Source: Streptomyces sp. MspMP-M5 | Lineage (GTDB): Bacteria > Actinomycetota > Actinomycetes > Streptomycetales > Streptomycetaceae | DNA length: 64,000 nt | NCBI RefSeq assembly: GCF_000373585.1 | Contig: NZ_KB891866.1 | Span: 151,762 to 215,761 of the forward strand | Reading direction: 5' to 3' | Shown: positions 1 to 8,968 of the stretch, piece by piece | Layout: each line of letters opens with the position of its first letter | Position numbering within the stretch: position 1 is the first letter of the stretch | Translations under genes and position numbers: made by a program | Notes under the pieces: generated by a model | The model's input: the letters and a program-made list of their open reading frames with translations, nothing else | The model's database searches: none | Told to the model about the DNA's origin: nothing

Positions 1-10
1 ACGTGCATGC

Positions 11-1324
11 TCAGGCCACCTCCCGATCCCGGGCCCAGCGCGGGATACGTCGTCGGGGAACTTCGGGCGTCGCGAGGGGCGTGGCCGCGGCGGGTGCCGC
101 CAACAGCGAGGCGGCCACGGCCAGATGGAGCAGATACGGCGAGGCGTCGCCCAGTCCCGCCTCGGTGTACGACGCGATCGCGCAGTAGCTGATCAGGAAG
201 ATCGCGCAGGCCCTCGGCAGCGACGGCGGCCGCAGCAGTGCGACGCCGCCCAGCACGATGATGATCGCCGCCACCAAGGCGACGCCGGTCAGACCCTGCT
301 CGTTGTAGACGGCCAGCCAGCTGTTGTCTATCGGCAGCCCGCCGAACGACTTGTCGCCCAGGCCCACGCCGAACAGCTGCTCCAACGTCGTCCGGGGCGC
401 TGCCAGCAGGGCGTCCCAGACCTTGGCCCGACCGGTGAGGCTGGTGAGGTTCTCCTGGTCCTGTCCGCGCAGGAACCACGTCTGCAGCGCGGAGCTGAAC
501 CCCACCGCGGCCACCGTGGCGCACAGCACCGCCCAGGTGAAGAACCGGCGGGCGGCGGCGCTGGTCAGGAGGAGCGAGCCGATCGCCAACGCCAGCCCGA
601 TGAGCAGGCCGAGCGTGGCCGTCCGGGTATGCGTCAGCGCGAGCAGGACGAGTGACGGCACGATGACCACCGCGGCGCTGGCCTTGTCGGTCCGGCGGCC
701 CAGCACGAGCAGCACGGCGAGCCCGGTGATCACCGCGGCGTACTGCCCGATCTGCGGCGGGGTGAGCGGCCACAACGCGCCGACCAGCCGCCCGCCGTAG
801 AGATCGGGCAGCGCCGCGCCCGGTGAGACGACCAGACCGGCGGCCACCGAGCCGAGCACCGCGAAGTACATCCGGATGTGGTGCCGCACGAACGTCAGGC
901 CGCCGTCCCACCAGCGGCTGAGCAGCCACAGCGTGCCGACGAAGAGCGCCAGCCGGGCACACCGGAACAGCGCGCCGAACCCGGACTCCAGGTGCGCACT
1001 GGAGAGCACGCTCGACACCAGCAGCAGGGTGAGCAGGAACAGATAGGCGCTGGCTCGGATGCGCAGCCGGAGATTGAGCGCGAGCGCCAGCGCGAACGCG
1101 GCGACCAGCGAGCCCATCGTGACCAGCTGGATGAGGGAGCGGGGCAGCGGGATGATGGTCTTCGCCCCGGCGGAGCCGAGCGTGTTGAGGACCAGCAACC
1201 CCCAGACGATCCCGACGGTCCTCGGTGTGCCGGCCGGGCGCGGTTCGGCGCGGGGCCGCATGCCCGCCGTGTCCGGTCCGCCCGGCAGCCTCTCGCACCT
1301 CAGGTCCCCGCCCACCTCAACCAC
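11..1324 (-). CDS. Wzy-like O-antigen ligase/polymerase membrane protein
   Basis: Integral membrane protein of up to 437 residues, probably the polymerase or ligase of the exopolysaccharide made by this operon. About ten to twelve hydrophobic helices start near residue 36. A Wzy_C-type signature (SLTGRAKVW) sits in the large extracytoplasmic loop around residues 290-300, after the helix with LTHTRTATLG. It is the last operon gene visible: the GTG start overlaps the stop of the beta-helix gene by 8 bases. In-frame GTG (about 1315) and ATG (1261) are alternative starts, and the first 35 residues have no clear structure. Two bases after its stop, an ATG at 8-6 may begin the next operon gene, which is off the window. 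Confidence 0.85.
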   Translation of the reverse strand: MVEVGGDLRCERLPGGPDTAGMRPRAEPRPAGTPRTVGIVWGLLVLNTLGSAGAKTIIPLPRSLIQLVTMGSLVAAFALALALNLRLRIRASAYLFLLTLLLVSSVLSSAHLESGFGALFRCARLALFVGTLWLLSRWWDGGLTFVRHHIRMYFAVLGSVAAGLVVSPGAALPDLYGGRLVGALWPLTPPQIGQYAAVITGLAVLLVLGRRTDKASAAVVIVPSLVLLALTHTRTATLGLLIGLALAIGSLLLTSAAARRFFTWAVLCATVAAVGFSSALQTWFLRGQDQENLTSLTGRAKVWDALLAAPRTTLEQLFGVGLGDKSFGGLPIDNSWLAVYNEQGLTGVALVAAIIIVLGGVALLRPPSLPRACAIFLISYCAIASYTEAGLGDASPYLLHLAVAASLLAAPAAATPLATPEVPRRRIPRWARDREVA

Positions 1325-2855
1325 CGGCCCGTGGGTCGAAGGTGCTGCCCGCGTCCTGCTGGTACGGCGTGCCCTGCCACTGCCCGAAGTCGAGCACCCG
1401 GCTCGGGTCGTGGGCGACGAACTTCCACGGTCCGAGGTAGACGTTGTCGTGCCAGCGGTTGCGCTGCTCGCGGGTGATCGCCTCGGCCACCCGCTCGCCC
1501 TGGTACGGCGACCAGTCGGGATAGGTGCCGTAGTTGGCCAGTACTGCCATGCGGTCGCACTTCACCGTGCAGTCGACGACGGACTTGTCCAGCACGAAGC
1601 GGTTGTCGTGGATGTCCACCCGCTGGGTCTTCCACCGGCAGTCGGCGTAGAGCGGTGCGGTGGCGATCGCCGGCCGCGCGCAGCGGTCGGGCCGCCGCAC
1701 CAGCAACGTGCAGTCACCGGACGAGGTGTTGGCCGGGCTGTTGCAGAACCGGTCGGCGTTCTCCCACAGGGTGATCCCGTTCCAGTTGTTCTCCAGCACG
1801 TTCCGGTAGACCTCGATCTTGTCCGTGCGGGCCGGGATCCGTGGTTCGCCGCCGGACTCGGACAGGTAGACGGTCGCGAGCGGGAAGCTGTCGTCGCGGT
1901 CGGCGTACCTGCGGCCCTCGACCCAGTTGTTCCGCCGGATTGTGTTCCTCCGGACGACCGCGTTGTAGCTGGCCTCGTAGATCAGCGCGGCACCGTCGTT
2001 GGCCTCCAGCACGTTGTCCTCGATGCGGAAGTCGTTGTTGTTGGTGTCCGCCCACAACCCGGCTCCGCGGTTGTCGTGCACCCAGTTGCCGCGTACGTCG
2101 GCGCCGTCGACGGCCCAGAACTTGACGCCTCCGCTGCAGCCACAGCCCGGCTTCTGCCGCTCCCAGTCGCCGGTGTTGTTGCCGACGATCTCGTTGCCCT
2201 CGACCACCAGACCGCTGAGGGCACCGTGGGCCTGGTACGCGTTCATGCCGTACTGACCGTTGTCGCGCAGGCAGTTGACGCGGACCTGCTGGTGGGAACC
2301 GCCCATCAGCCCGGCGCCGGAGTTGTTCCGGATCGTCGTGTGCTCGATCACCCACCCGTCGGCCGAGTCGTGGTTGACCACGCCCTCGTTCTGCGGCGCG
2401 ACGAAACCCTGCACGGTCAGGTAGCCGATGGTGACGTTGCCGGCGGTGCCGCCGAACGCGTACTGGTTGGTCTTCCCGCCGTCGAGCACCGCGCCCGGCG
2501 CACCGAGGTAGCGGTTGCCCTCCTTGGGGACGACCTGGGCATAGCGGTCCGGATCGAGCCGGTGCCGGCCCGGTCGAAGCCAGAACGTGGTGTTCGGCGG
2601 GTTGCTCTTGGTCTTCGCCGCCAGGTCGCCGACCACCGCGGGGTCGACCGTCACCGCGCCCGCCGGCGCCTTCGCCGGCCCGGCCGCGGGCTTGGCGCAC
2701 ACCCGGGCCACCGGCGTGGACGGTGCCCCGGCCGTGGCCGGCGCGGCGGTCGGCTTCGCCCGGGCCTCGGACGCGGTGTCACAGCCGGTCGTCGTCAGCA
2801 GGGCCAGCGCCAGCGATGCCGCCGCCGACGCCCAGTGCCGTCTCTTGAATCCCAC
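1317..2855 (-). CDS. Right-handed parallel beta-helix lipoprotein
   Basis: Secreted, probably lipid-anchored protein of 512 residues that may bind, cut or epimerise the polysaccharide. The N-terminus has the basic stretch KRR, a hydrophobic run and a lipobox-like LTTTGC at residues 20-25. A Thr/Ala/Pro linker follows, then PbH1-type repeats rich in NN and G turns (for example VIEHTTIRNNSGAG) through residues 140-420, the fold of pectate lyases, NosD and alginate epimerases. I chose GTG 2855 because it follows an AGGGGGG ribosome site 8 bases after the upstream stop and immediately gives the signal peptide. The longer open frame is an antisense-like extension into the heparinase gene. Catalytic residues cannot be assigned, so lyase versus epimerase versus structural role is open. 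Confidence 0.85.
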   Translation of the reverse strand: MGFKRRHWASAAASLALALLTTTGCDTASEARAKPTAAPATAGAPSTPVARVCAKPAAGPAKAPAGAVTVDPAVVGDLAAKTKSNPPNTTFWLRPGRHRLDPDRYAQVVPKEGNRYLGAPGAVLDGGKTNQYAFGGTAGNVTIGYLTVQGFVAPQNEGVVNHDSADGWVIEHTTIRNNSGAGLMGGSHQQVRVNCLRDNGQYGMNAYQAHGALSGLVVEGNEIVGNNTGDWERQKPGCGCSGGVKFWAVDGADVRGNWVHDNRGAGLWADTNNNDFRIEDNVLEANDGAALIYEASYNAVVRRNTIRRNNWVEGRRYADRDDSFPLATVYLSESGGEPRIPARTDKIEVYRNVLENNWNGITLWENADRFCNSPANTSSGDCTLLVRRPDRCARPAIATAPLYADCRWKTQRVDIHDNRFVLDKSVVDCTVKCDRMAVLANYGTYPDWSPYQGERVAEAITREQRNRWHDNVYLGPWKFVAHDPSRVLDFGQWQGTPYQQDAGSTFDPRAGG

Positions 2856-2863
2856 GCGCCCCC

Positions 2864-4852
2864 CTAGCCGCGGAATCCGAGCACGGTGACGAAGCCCTCT
2901 GTGCCGTCGGAGAAGCCGGTGCCGACCAGCGTTGTCGAGGGTTCCTTGCGCCCGAAGCCGGGGGAGTACCAGCCCAGCATGGGGTATCCCCTGCTCGAAG
3001 AGCTTGGGGAAGGGTCGGTCGCGCCGCGATGCGCCTGCCAGGACAGCCGCCCGGGCAGGTCGAGCACCGCGGAACGGTACTCGCCGTCCCGGGTCCAGGT
3101 GAGCACCGCCCGGTTGCCCGTCAGGTCCGCGGTGATCGCCGGACCGAGGTGGAACGCCAGCTGCACGACCCGGCGCGGGCCGCGCACCTCGTCCACCACC
3201 CGCAACTCCCGGCTCGCGGCGGTCAGTTCCACCCGGCGGCGGTGCACGGAGGGCTGGTAACCGTCGTGTTCGGCGCACCAGCGGGCCACACCGTCATCGG
3301 AGGTGTCCGCGACCAGGACGCGGCTGCGGGCCTGCCGCGTCCACAGGAACGGGCCGCCGGAGACGGACTGGTCACCGCCGTCCAGCCGCAGGGTGTTGTG
3401 GCCGAGGGTGGACCGGAAGTACTGCCGCCACTCGGGCTGCCCGTGGTAGCAGAACGTCCCCGGGTCGGCGAGCACGTCCACCCCGTCGTGCCGCACCTCC
3501 ACGGACAGCGCGTCCGCGTGGGCATGCGCGGCGATGGACAGGAAGCCGTGCGGACCGCCGTCGCAGCGGCACCAGATCTCCCCGGGGCCGCGCAGGATGG
3601 TGAGCCCCGCGTCGGCGAAATGCGCCGGTCGGCTCGCCGGGCGGGTCACGGCCGGTGCGGTTCCGTCTTTCGCGTACGGCCGGATGAGCGCGGCCAGCAG
3701 CGGGGTGCGCACATCGGTGCCGGTCACCGCCGGCCACCAGGCGCGCCGGCCGAACACGGCGTCCCCGGTGGCCAGCAGCGAGGCCCAGCGGTCGGTGCCC
3801 GCGCCGTCCACGACCAGACCGTGTCCGTCGTCCGCGTCCCCCTGGCGCGGCGGCCGCAGCCGGCTGTCCACGACGGCCGCGAGCGCGTCGGTCATCCGCA
3901 GCAGCACCAGCCGGATCGTCGCGGGGACCGGCACGCCTGCGGCATCCGCCTCGGCCACCGCGGCCAGGCCGAGTTCCAGCACGAGTCCGTGGTACTCGGT
4001 GGCCAGTTCGCGGTTGAGGCCGGAGGGGAAGGTGTTGCCGCGCAGGTGCCGCTCCAGTGACCGCAGCGCGCCGGCTCGCCAGCGCGCCGAGGAGGGGAAC
4101 CACCCGAACGCACAGGCCGCGGCGAACTGCCCGGCGGCCTCGGCGATGACGTGGTTGTTCGCCGAGGACCCCCGGCTGGGGAAGGCGGCCAGCCAGCGCT
4201 GGTGGTGCCAGATCTGGTTCAGCGCCACCGGGTTGTCCTCGAACAGCCCGGCCACGCCCGGCCAGCCGTCGAGCAGCCGGCGGATCCACACCCAGGACAG
4301 CAGCCGGATGCCCAGCTCGATGCCGCTGATCCAGTGCACGCCGCGCAGCGGTGGGTTGGCCGCCCACCACGACCGCAGGTGCGCGGCCACGCGCTCGGCG
4401 TACCGCTCGTTCCCGGTGACCGCGTAGGCGGCGGCGAGCACGGTGAGGTACTGATGCCGGGACGGCTCCCAGATCTGCTTGATGTCCCCGACCGCGTCCT
4501 CGTTGCGGTACGGCACGTCGAAGGCGTAGCCCCCCGGAGCCCGGCGTCCGGTCTTCGGGTCGTGCCACCAGTCTGGATCGGCCAGGTCGTCGCGGACCAC
4601 TCCGAAGTACTCGGCGTGCCCGTCCAGCAGCCGGTCCGCCTGGGCGATGAGCCGTTTCGCGGCGTCCGAAGGCACCGCGGTGATCGTCCCGGCGGGCAGT
4701 ACCGCGGTGAACCGGGCGCCGGTCACGCCCGGGCAGTGCGGCCGCGCCGACCGCCACCGCCGCCTGCGCACCGCGTCGCCCACCCGGCCGCCGACCTCTC
4801 GCGGTCCCATCCGGGACAGCCGCCGCAGGTACCAGCCCGCGCTCATGGTCAT
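2864..4852 (-). CDS. Heparinase II/III-family polysaccharide lyase
   Basis: Protein of 662 residues with the family layout: an N-terminal alpha/alpha toroid (residues 60-370), then a beta-sandwich heparinase II/III domain. Visible family motifs are the catalytic-region NNHVIAEAAG (about 265), the HAHADALSVEV block with DPGTFCYHG (about 455-485), and STLGHNTLRLDGGDQS (about 500). Relatives cleave heparin, heparan or alginate. In polysaccharide operons they are thought to trim or degrade uronate polymers. The ATG at 4852 overlaps the preceding stop as ATGA, so it is translationally coupled to the dehydrogenase fusion; an ATG two codons later is also possible. No signal peptide is evident. The C-terminal part contains an in-frame copy of a short repeat (2975-3016) encoding SSSSRGYPML. 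Confidence 0.92.
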   Translation of the reverse strand: MTMSAGWYLRRLSRMGPREVGGRVGDAVRRRRWRSARPHCPGVTGARFTAVLPAGTITAVPSDAAKRLIAQADRLLDGHAEYFGVVRDDLADPDWWHDPKTGRRAPGGYAFDVPYRNEDAVGDIKQIWEPSRHQYLTVLAAAYAVTGNERYAERVAAHLRSWWAANPPLRGVHWISGIELGIRLLSWVWIRRLLDGWPGVAGLFEDNPVALNQIWHHQRWLAAFPSRGSSANNHVIAEAAGQFAAACAFGWFPSSARWRAGALRSLERHLRGNTFPSGLNRELATEYHGLVLELGLAAVAEADAAGVPVPATIRLVLLRMTDALAAVVDSRLRPPRQGDADDGHGLVVDGAGTDRWASLLATGDAVFGRRAWWPAVTGTDVRTPLLAALIRPYAKDGTAPAVTRPASRPAHFADAGLTILRGPGEIWCRCDGGPHGFLSIAAHAHADALSVEVRHDGVDVLADPGTFCYHGQPEWRQYFRSTLGHNTLRLDGGDQSVSGGPFLWTRQARSRVLVADTSDDGVARWCAEHDGYQPSVHRRRVELTAASRELRVVDEVRGPRRVVQLAFHLGPAITADLTGNRAVLTWTRDGEYRSAVLDLPGRLSWQAHRGATDPSPSSSSRGYPMLGWYSPGFGRKEPSTTLVGTGFSDGTEGFVTVLGFRG
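2975..3016. repeat. Short intragenic repeat, copy 1 (in heparinase gene)
   Basis: About 42 bases sharing a long near-identical stretch (ATCCCCTGCTCGAAGAGCT) with 10813-10854. It is read in frame as SSSSRGYPML near the lyase C-terminus. Confidence 0.85.
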
Positions 4853-7023
4853 CGCGCCCGCTCCAGCATCACCGGCGCACCGCCGGCCAGGCCGGCCTGC
4901 ACGGCGACGGTGGCCGCCGTGGTGGCGACCAGCGACTCCAGCGGCACCGGCATCGGCCCACCGGTCCGCACGGCCTTGATGAACGCGGCCAGCTCGGCGG
5001 ACTGGCCCTTGTCCCGGGCCTTGGGCAGGCGCGAACTGACCCACCGCTTGCGGCCATACACCGAGGCACGGACGAAGTCGTCGAGCCGCAGCACCTTGCC
5101 GTCCGCGACCAGGTCCAGCGTCTCCTTCGGGAAGCTGCCCGGGCCGGTGGTGACGTAGCTGAGGGTGGCGGTGGACCCGTCCGGGTAGCGCAGCACGACC
5201 TGCAGGTCCTCGTTGCCGGACGTGGCGACCGCGTACACCGAGACCGGGTCGGCCGCGAGCAGCCAGCTCGCGGTGTCGATGAAGTGCCCGCCCTCGCCGG
5301 CGAACCGAGAGCCCTCGGTGCCTTGTCGGAGGTACCAGCTGCCGTGCTGCAGCCGGCCCGCGTTGACCAGGTAGCGCAGGCTCGCCGGGCCGGTCCGGGC
5401 GCCGAACCGCTTCCTGGCCTCGTTGAGCAGCGGCGCGAACCGGCGGTTGAAGCCCACCTGCAGCCGGTCGTTGCCGGACTCCTCCACCGCCGCGAGCACG
5501 CCGGTCAGCTCGTCCTCGGTGAGGGCCAGGGGCTTCTCGACGAACACCGCCTTGCCGGCCAGCAGTGCTCTCCGGGTCAGTTCGGCGTGCGAGCTGTGCC
5601 GGGTGACCACGAACACCGCGTCGATGGACGTGTCGCCGAGCACGGCGTCGAGATCGGTGGTCGCCTCGGCGAAGCCGAACTTCCGCTGCGCGTTGGCCGC
5701 GGACAGCGCCGTCGTGGTGACGACCGCCGACAACTCGACGCCGTCGCGCTGTGCCAGATGCGGCAGCAGCATCGACGTCGCGTAGTTCCCCGCGCCGACG
5801 AACGCGAGCTTCACCGGCGTCCTGGTGGCCGCTCGGCCCGGACTCCGCTGCACCTTCACCGCGGGCACGGCGATCGAGGGGGCCTCGGCTTCCACCGCCT
5901 GTTCGGGGTACCGGAACAGCACGGCCACGGCCTTCAGGTCGCCGTCCTTCAGGCGCCGGTACGTCTCGACGGCGTCATCGAAGCCGGCGGTGTGGGAGAC
6001 CAGGGGCTCCACGTCGACGCGGCCGCGGGCGAGGAGATCGAGGAAGCACGCCAGGTTGCGGCGCTCGGTCCAGCGCACATAGCCGATCGGGTAGTCCCGG
6101 CCCTCGATCTCGTACTCCGGGTCGTAGCGCCCGGGGCCGTACGAACGGGAGAACCGGACGTCCAGCTCCTTCTCGTAGTACGCGTTCCACGGCAGGTCCA
6201 GGCGGCACTTGCCGATGTCGACGACCCGGCCGCGGTCCCGGCTCAGCCGGGCGGCCAGTTCGACGGGCTGGTTGCTGCCGCCGCCGGCGGCCAGATACAC
6301 CTGGTCCACGCCGTGACCGCCGGTGAGTTCGGCGACGGCGGCCTCCACGGCCGCGGACGCGGGATCGCCGCAGACCGCGGCGCCCAGCCGCTCGGCCAGT
6401 TCGCAGCGCACCGGGTCGGGGTCGACCCCGACGACGCGGACGCCCGAGGCGGCCAGCAGCTGCACCACCAGCTGCCCGATCAGCCCGAGGCCGATGACCA
6501 GCGCCACGTCGCCGAGCTGCGGCTCGCCGCGGCGGACGCCCTGCAGCGCGATCGACCCGACGGTGCCGAAGGCCGCGTGCCGGGGCGCGATGCCGTCCGG
6601 CACCGGGGCGTAGAGGTTCTTCGGCACCCAGTTCAACTCGGCGTGCAGTGCGTGCTCGTTGCCGGCGCAGGCCACGAGGTCGCCGACCTTCACGTCGTCG
6701 ATCCCGGCGCCGACCTGCTCGACCACCCCGCACAGCGAGTAGCCCAGCGGTGTGTAGGAGTCCAGCTTGCCCATCACCTTGCGGTAGGTGGCGGGCACCC
6801 CGTTGGTGGCCACGCTCTGCATGACCTTGGCCACCTGGTCCGGCCGGGAGCGGGCCTTGCCCACCATCGACATGCCGGCCTCGGACACCTTCATCAGCTC
6901 GGTCCCGGTGGAGATCAGCGAGTAGGCGCTGCGGACCAGCACACCGCCCGGCTTGCACCCCGGCACCGGCACGTCGAGCACCGCCAGCTCGCCGCTCTTG
7001 TAGTTCTGTACAACCTGCTTCAC
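4849..7023 (-). CDS. Bi-domain oxidoreductase: MDR-type dehydrogenase fused to Gfo/Idh/MocA
   Basis: A 724-residue fusion. Residues 1-370 are a medium-chain alcohol dehydrogenase with a GroES-like part and a Rossmann motif (VIGLGLIGQLV, about 180). Residues 405-720 are a Gfo/Idh/MocA oxidoreductase with FVGAGNYATSMLLPHL and the EKPLALTEDEL motif that carries the conserved lysine. Fusions of this kind are known from O-antigen and capsule clusters, where they are proposed to oxidise or epimerise a sugar, often beside heparinase-type lyases, as here. GTG 7023 follows an AGAGGAG ribosome site. The gene lies 28 bases after asnB and overlaps the lyase gene by four bases. The exact substrate is unknown. 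Confidence 0.93.
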   Translation of the reverse strand: MKQVVQNYKSGELAVLDVPVPGCKPGGVLVRSAYSLISTGTELMKVSEAGMSMVGKARSRPDQVAKVMQSVATNGVPATYRKVMGKLDSYTPLGYSLCGVVEQVGAGIDDVKVGDLVACAGNEHALHAELNWVPKNLYAPVPDGIAPRHAAFGTVGSIALQGVRRGEPQLGDVALVIGLGLIGQLVVQLLAASGVRVVGVDPDPVRCELAERLGAAVCGDPASAAVEAAVAELTGGHGVDQVYLAAGGGSNQPVELAARLSRDRGRVVDIGKCRLDLPWNAYYEKELDVRFSRSYGPGRYDPEYEIEGRDYPIGYVRWTERRNLACFLDLLARGRVDVEPLVSHTAGFDDAVETYRRLKDGDLKAVAVLFRYPEQAVEAEAPSIAVPAVKVQRSPGRAATRTPVKLAFVGAGNYATSMLLPHLAQRDGVELSAVVTTTALSAANAQRKFGFAEATTDLDAVLGDTSIDAVFVVTRHSSHAELTRRALLAGKAVFVEKPLALTEDELTGVLAAVEESGNDRLQVGFNRRFAPLLNEARKRFGARTGPASLRYLVNAGRLQHGSWYLRQGTEGSRFAGEGGHFIDTASWLLAADPVSVYAVATSGNEDLQVVLRYPDGSTATLSYVTTGPGSFPKETLDLVADGKVLRLDDFVRASVYGRKRWVSSRLPKARDKGQSAELAAFIKAVRTGGPMPVPLESLVATTAATVAVQAGLAGGAPVMLERAR

Positions 7024-7051
7024 CCGAACTCCTCTGATTCCTTTAGGCGGT

Positions 7052-8965
7052 TTACCGAGTGCGCTGGCCGGACCCAGAGGTCGCGTCGCGGTACCAGTAC
7101 TCGAGGGTCAGCACATGCCACAGATGCTTGGAGTAGTCCCGCTGCCCGGCGGCGTCCTCGGCGACCATCCGCGCCAGCGCGTCGCGGCGCAGGAACCCGG
7201 AGCGGACGAGCAGGCCGTCGTTGACCACCTCGCGCACCAGCGGTGCCAGATCCCGGCTCATCCAGGCCCGCAGCGGGGCGCTGAACAGGCCCTTGGGCCG
7301 GTAGACGATCTCCCGGGGCAGGACCGAGGTGGCCGCCTCCTTGAGGACGGCCTTGCCCTGCCGTCCGACGATCTTGCGATCACCGGGCACCGCGAACGCC
7401 GCCCTGACCACCTCGACGTCCACGTACGGCACCCGCACCTCGGTCGACGCGGCCATGCTCGACCGGTCCGTGTAAGCGAGGTTCAGGCCCGGCAGGAACA
7501 TCCGGGCGTCGCCCAGGCACATGCGGTTGACGAAGTCGTCGAGGTCGTTGTCCTGGTAGATGTCCGCGTGTTCGGTCAGCACGTCCTCGACGGTCCCGGC
7601 CAGGTCCGGATCGACCAGGGCGAGCAGCTCGTCCCGGTCGTACATGGTGTAGCTGCGCCGGAACGCGGTCTCCTCCGGCAGATCGGCGAAGGAGAGGAAC
7701 CGCTTCGCGAAGCGCACCGACCGGTACCCCCGGCGGGACGAGGCGACCGGCAGCCGGTCCACGGCCCTGGACAAGCCGCGCCGCAGCGGGCGCGGGACGC
7801 GCTGGTAGCGCAGCGCGAGCAGGTTGGCCAGGTGCTTGCGGTACCCGGCGAACAGCTCGTCGGCGCCCATCCCCGAGAGCATCACCTTGACCCCGGCCTC
7901 CCGGGCGGCCGAGCAGATCAGGAACGTGTTGATCGCGGCGGGGTCGCCGATCGGCTCGTCCAGGTGGTACGTCATCTGCGGCAGCAGGTCGAGCACGTTC
8001 GGCGCGATCTCGATCTCGTGCAGGTCGACGCCGAACCGCTCGGCCACCTGCCGGGCGTAGCGCAGGTCGTCCGGCATCGCCTCGAACCTGGCGTCCTCGG
8101 CGCGGAATCCGATCGTGTAAGCGGAGATCCCGGGCTGGTGGCGGGCCGCGAGCGCGGTCAGCCAGCTGGAGTCGAGCCCGCCGGAGAGGAAGGTCGCCAC
8201 GGGGACGTCGGAGAGCAGGTGCCGCTTGGTCGATTCCTCGACGACGGCGGCGAGATCCGGCTGTTCACTGTTCCGGGCCTCGTGTGCGACGTCCCGGAGG
8301 TTCCAGTACCGGCCGCGCTCCACCCGGCCGTCGGCTCGGCACCTCAGCCAGCTCCCCGGCGGCAGCTTCTCCGCCTCGCGGTACGCGCACCGCGAGTCCG
8401 GCACCCAGTAGTACAGCAGCGAGGCCACCAGCGCCGCATGGTCCACCTCCAGTGCCCCGCCGGTCACGGTGGCGAGCGCCTTGAGCTCGGAGGCGAACGC
8501 CAGGCCCGTACCGCGCCGGAGCAGGAACAGCGGTTTGATGCCCAACTGGTCGCGGGCGAGGACGAGTTCACCGGTGCGCTCGTCGAAGATCCCGAACGCG
8601 AACATGCCGCGCAGCCGGGCCAGGCAGTCGGTGCCCCAGCGCCGCCAGCTCTCCAGCACCACCTCGGTGTCGGAGGTACCGCGGAAGCGCACCCCGGCGG
8701 CCGCCAGCTCGGCGCGCAGTTCGGGCGCGTTGTACAGCTCGCCGTTGTACGTCAGGGCGAGACCGCCCGAGACCATCGGCTGGGCGCCGGTCTCGGACAG
8801 GTCGATGATGGCCAACCGGCGGTGCCCGAGGTGCACTTCACCGTCACCGAGGGGATGGCTGTACCGTCCGGACCCGTCCGGACCGCGATGGGCGAGGGTG
8901 TCGGTGAGCCGGTCGGTCACGACCTTCCCGTCCGGCCATCGGTACGTGCCTGCGATGCCACACAT
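7052..8965 (-). CDS. asnB: Asparagine synthase-type glutamine amidotransferase
   Basis: A 637-residue class II amidotransferase. MCGIAG puts the nucleophile Cys directly after the start Met. The glutaminase domain runs to about residue 200, followed by the ATP-pyrophosphatase domain with LSGGLDSS (about 255) and the GMGADELFAGY motif (about 370). True asparagine synthetases and polysaccharide-cluster amidotransferases share this layout. Inside this operon the likelier role is ATP-dependent amidation of a sugar carboxylate (a uronamide), as proposed for WbpS-like proteins. It starts 3 bases after the stop of the upstream Wzz-like gene. Housekeeping asparagine synthesis cannot be excluded from sequence alone. 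Confidence 0.95.
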   Translation of the reverse strand: MCGIAGTYRWPDGKVVTDRLTDTLAHRGPDGSGRYSHPLGDGEVHLGHRRLAIIDLSETGAQPMVSGGLALTYNGELYNAPELRAELAAAGVRFRGTSDTEVVLESWRRWGTDCLARLRGMFAFGIFDERTGELVLARDQLGIKPLFLLRRGTGLAFASELKALATVTGGALEVDHAALVASLLYYWVPDSRCAYREAEKLPPGSWLRCRADGRVERGRYWNLRDVAHEARNSEQPDLAAVVEESTKRHLLSDVPVATFLSGGLDSSWLTALAARHQPGISAYTIGFRAEDARFEAMPDDLRYARQVAERFGVDLHEIEIAPNVLDLLPQMTYHLDEPIGDPAAINTFLICSAAREAGVKVMLSGMGADELFAGYRKHLANLLALRYQRVPRPLRRGLSRAVDRLPVASSRRGYRSVRFAKRFLSFADLPEETAFRRSYTMYDRDELLALVDPDLAGTVEDVLTEHADIYQDNDLDDFVNRMCLGDARMFLPGLNLAYTDRSSMAASTEVRVPYVDVEVVRAAFAVPGDRKIVGRQGKAVLKEAATSVLPREIVYRPKGLFSAPLRAWMSRDLAPLVREVVNDGLLVRSGFLRRDALARMVAEDAAGQRDYSKHLWHVLTLEYWYRDATSGSGQRTR

Positions 8966-8968
8966 GTC

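Noticed and set aside
1059..2867. Long plus-strand open frame of 602 codons opposite the beta-helix gene
   Set aside because: Antisense shadow of a real gene: codon bias and low complexity are typical of high-G+C opposite frames, and no family motif is seen.
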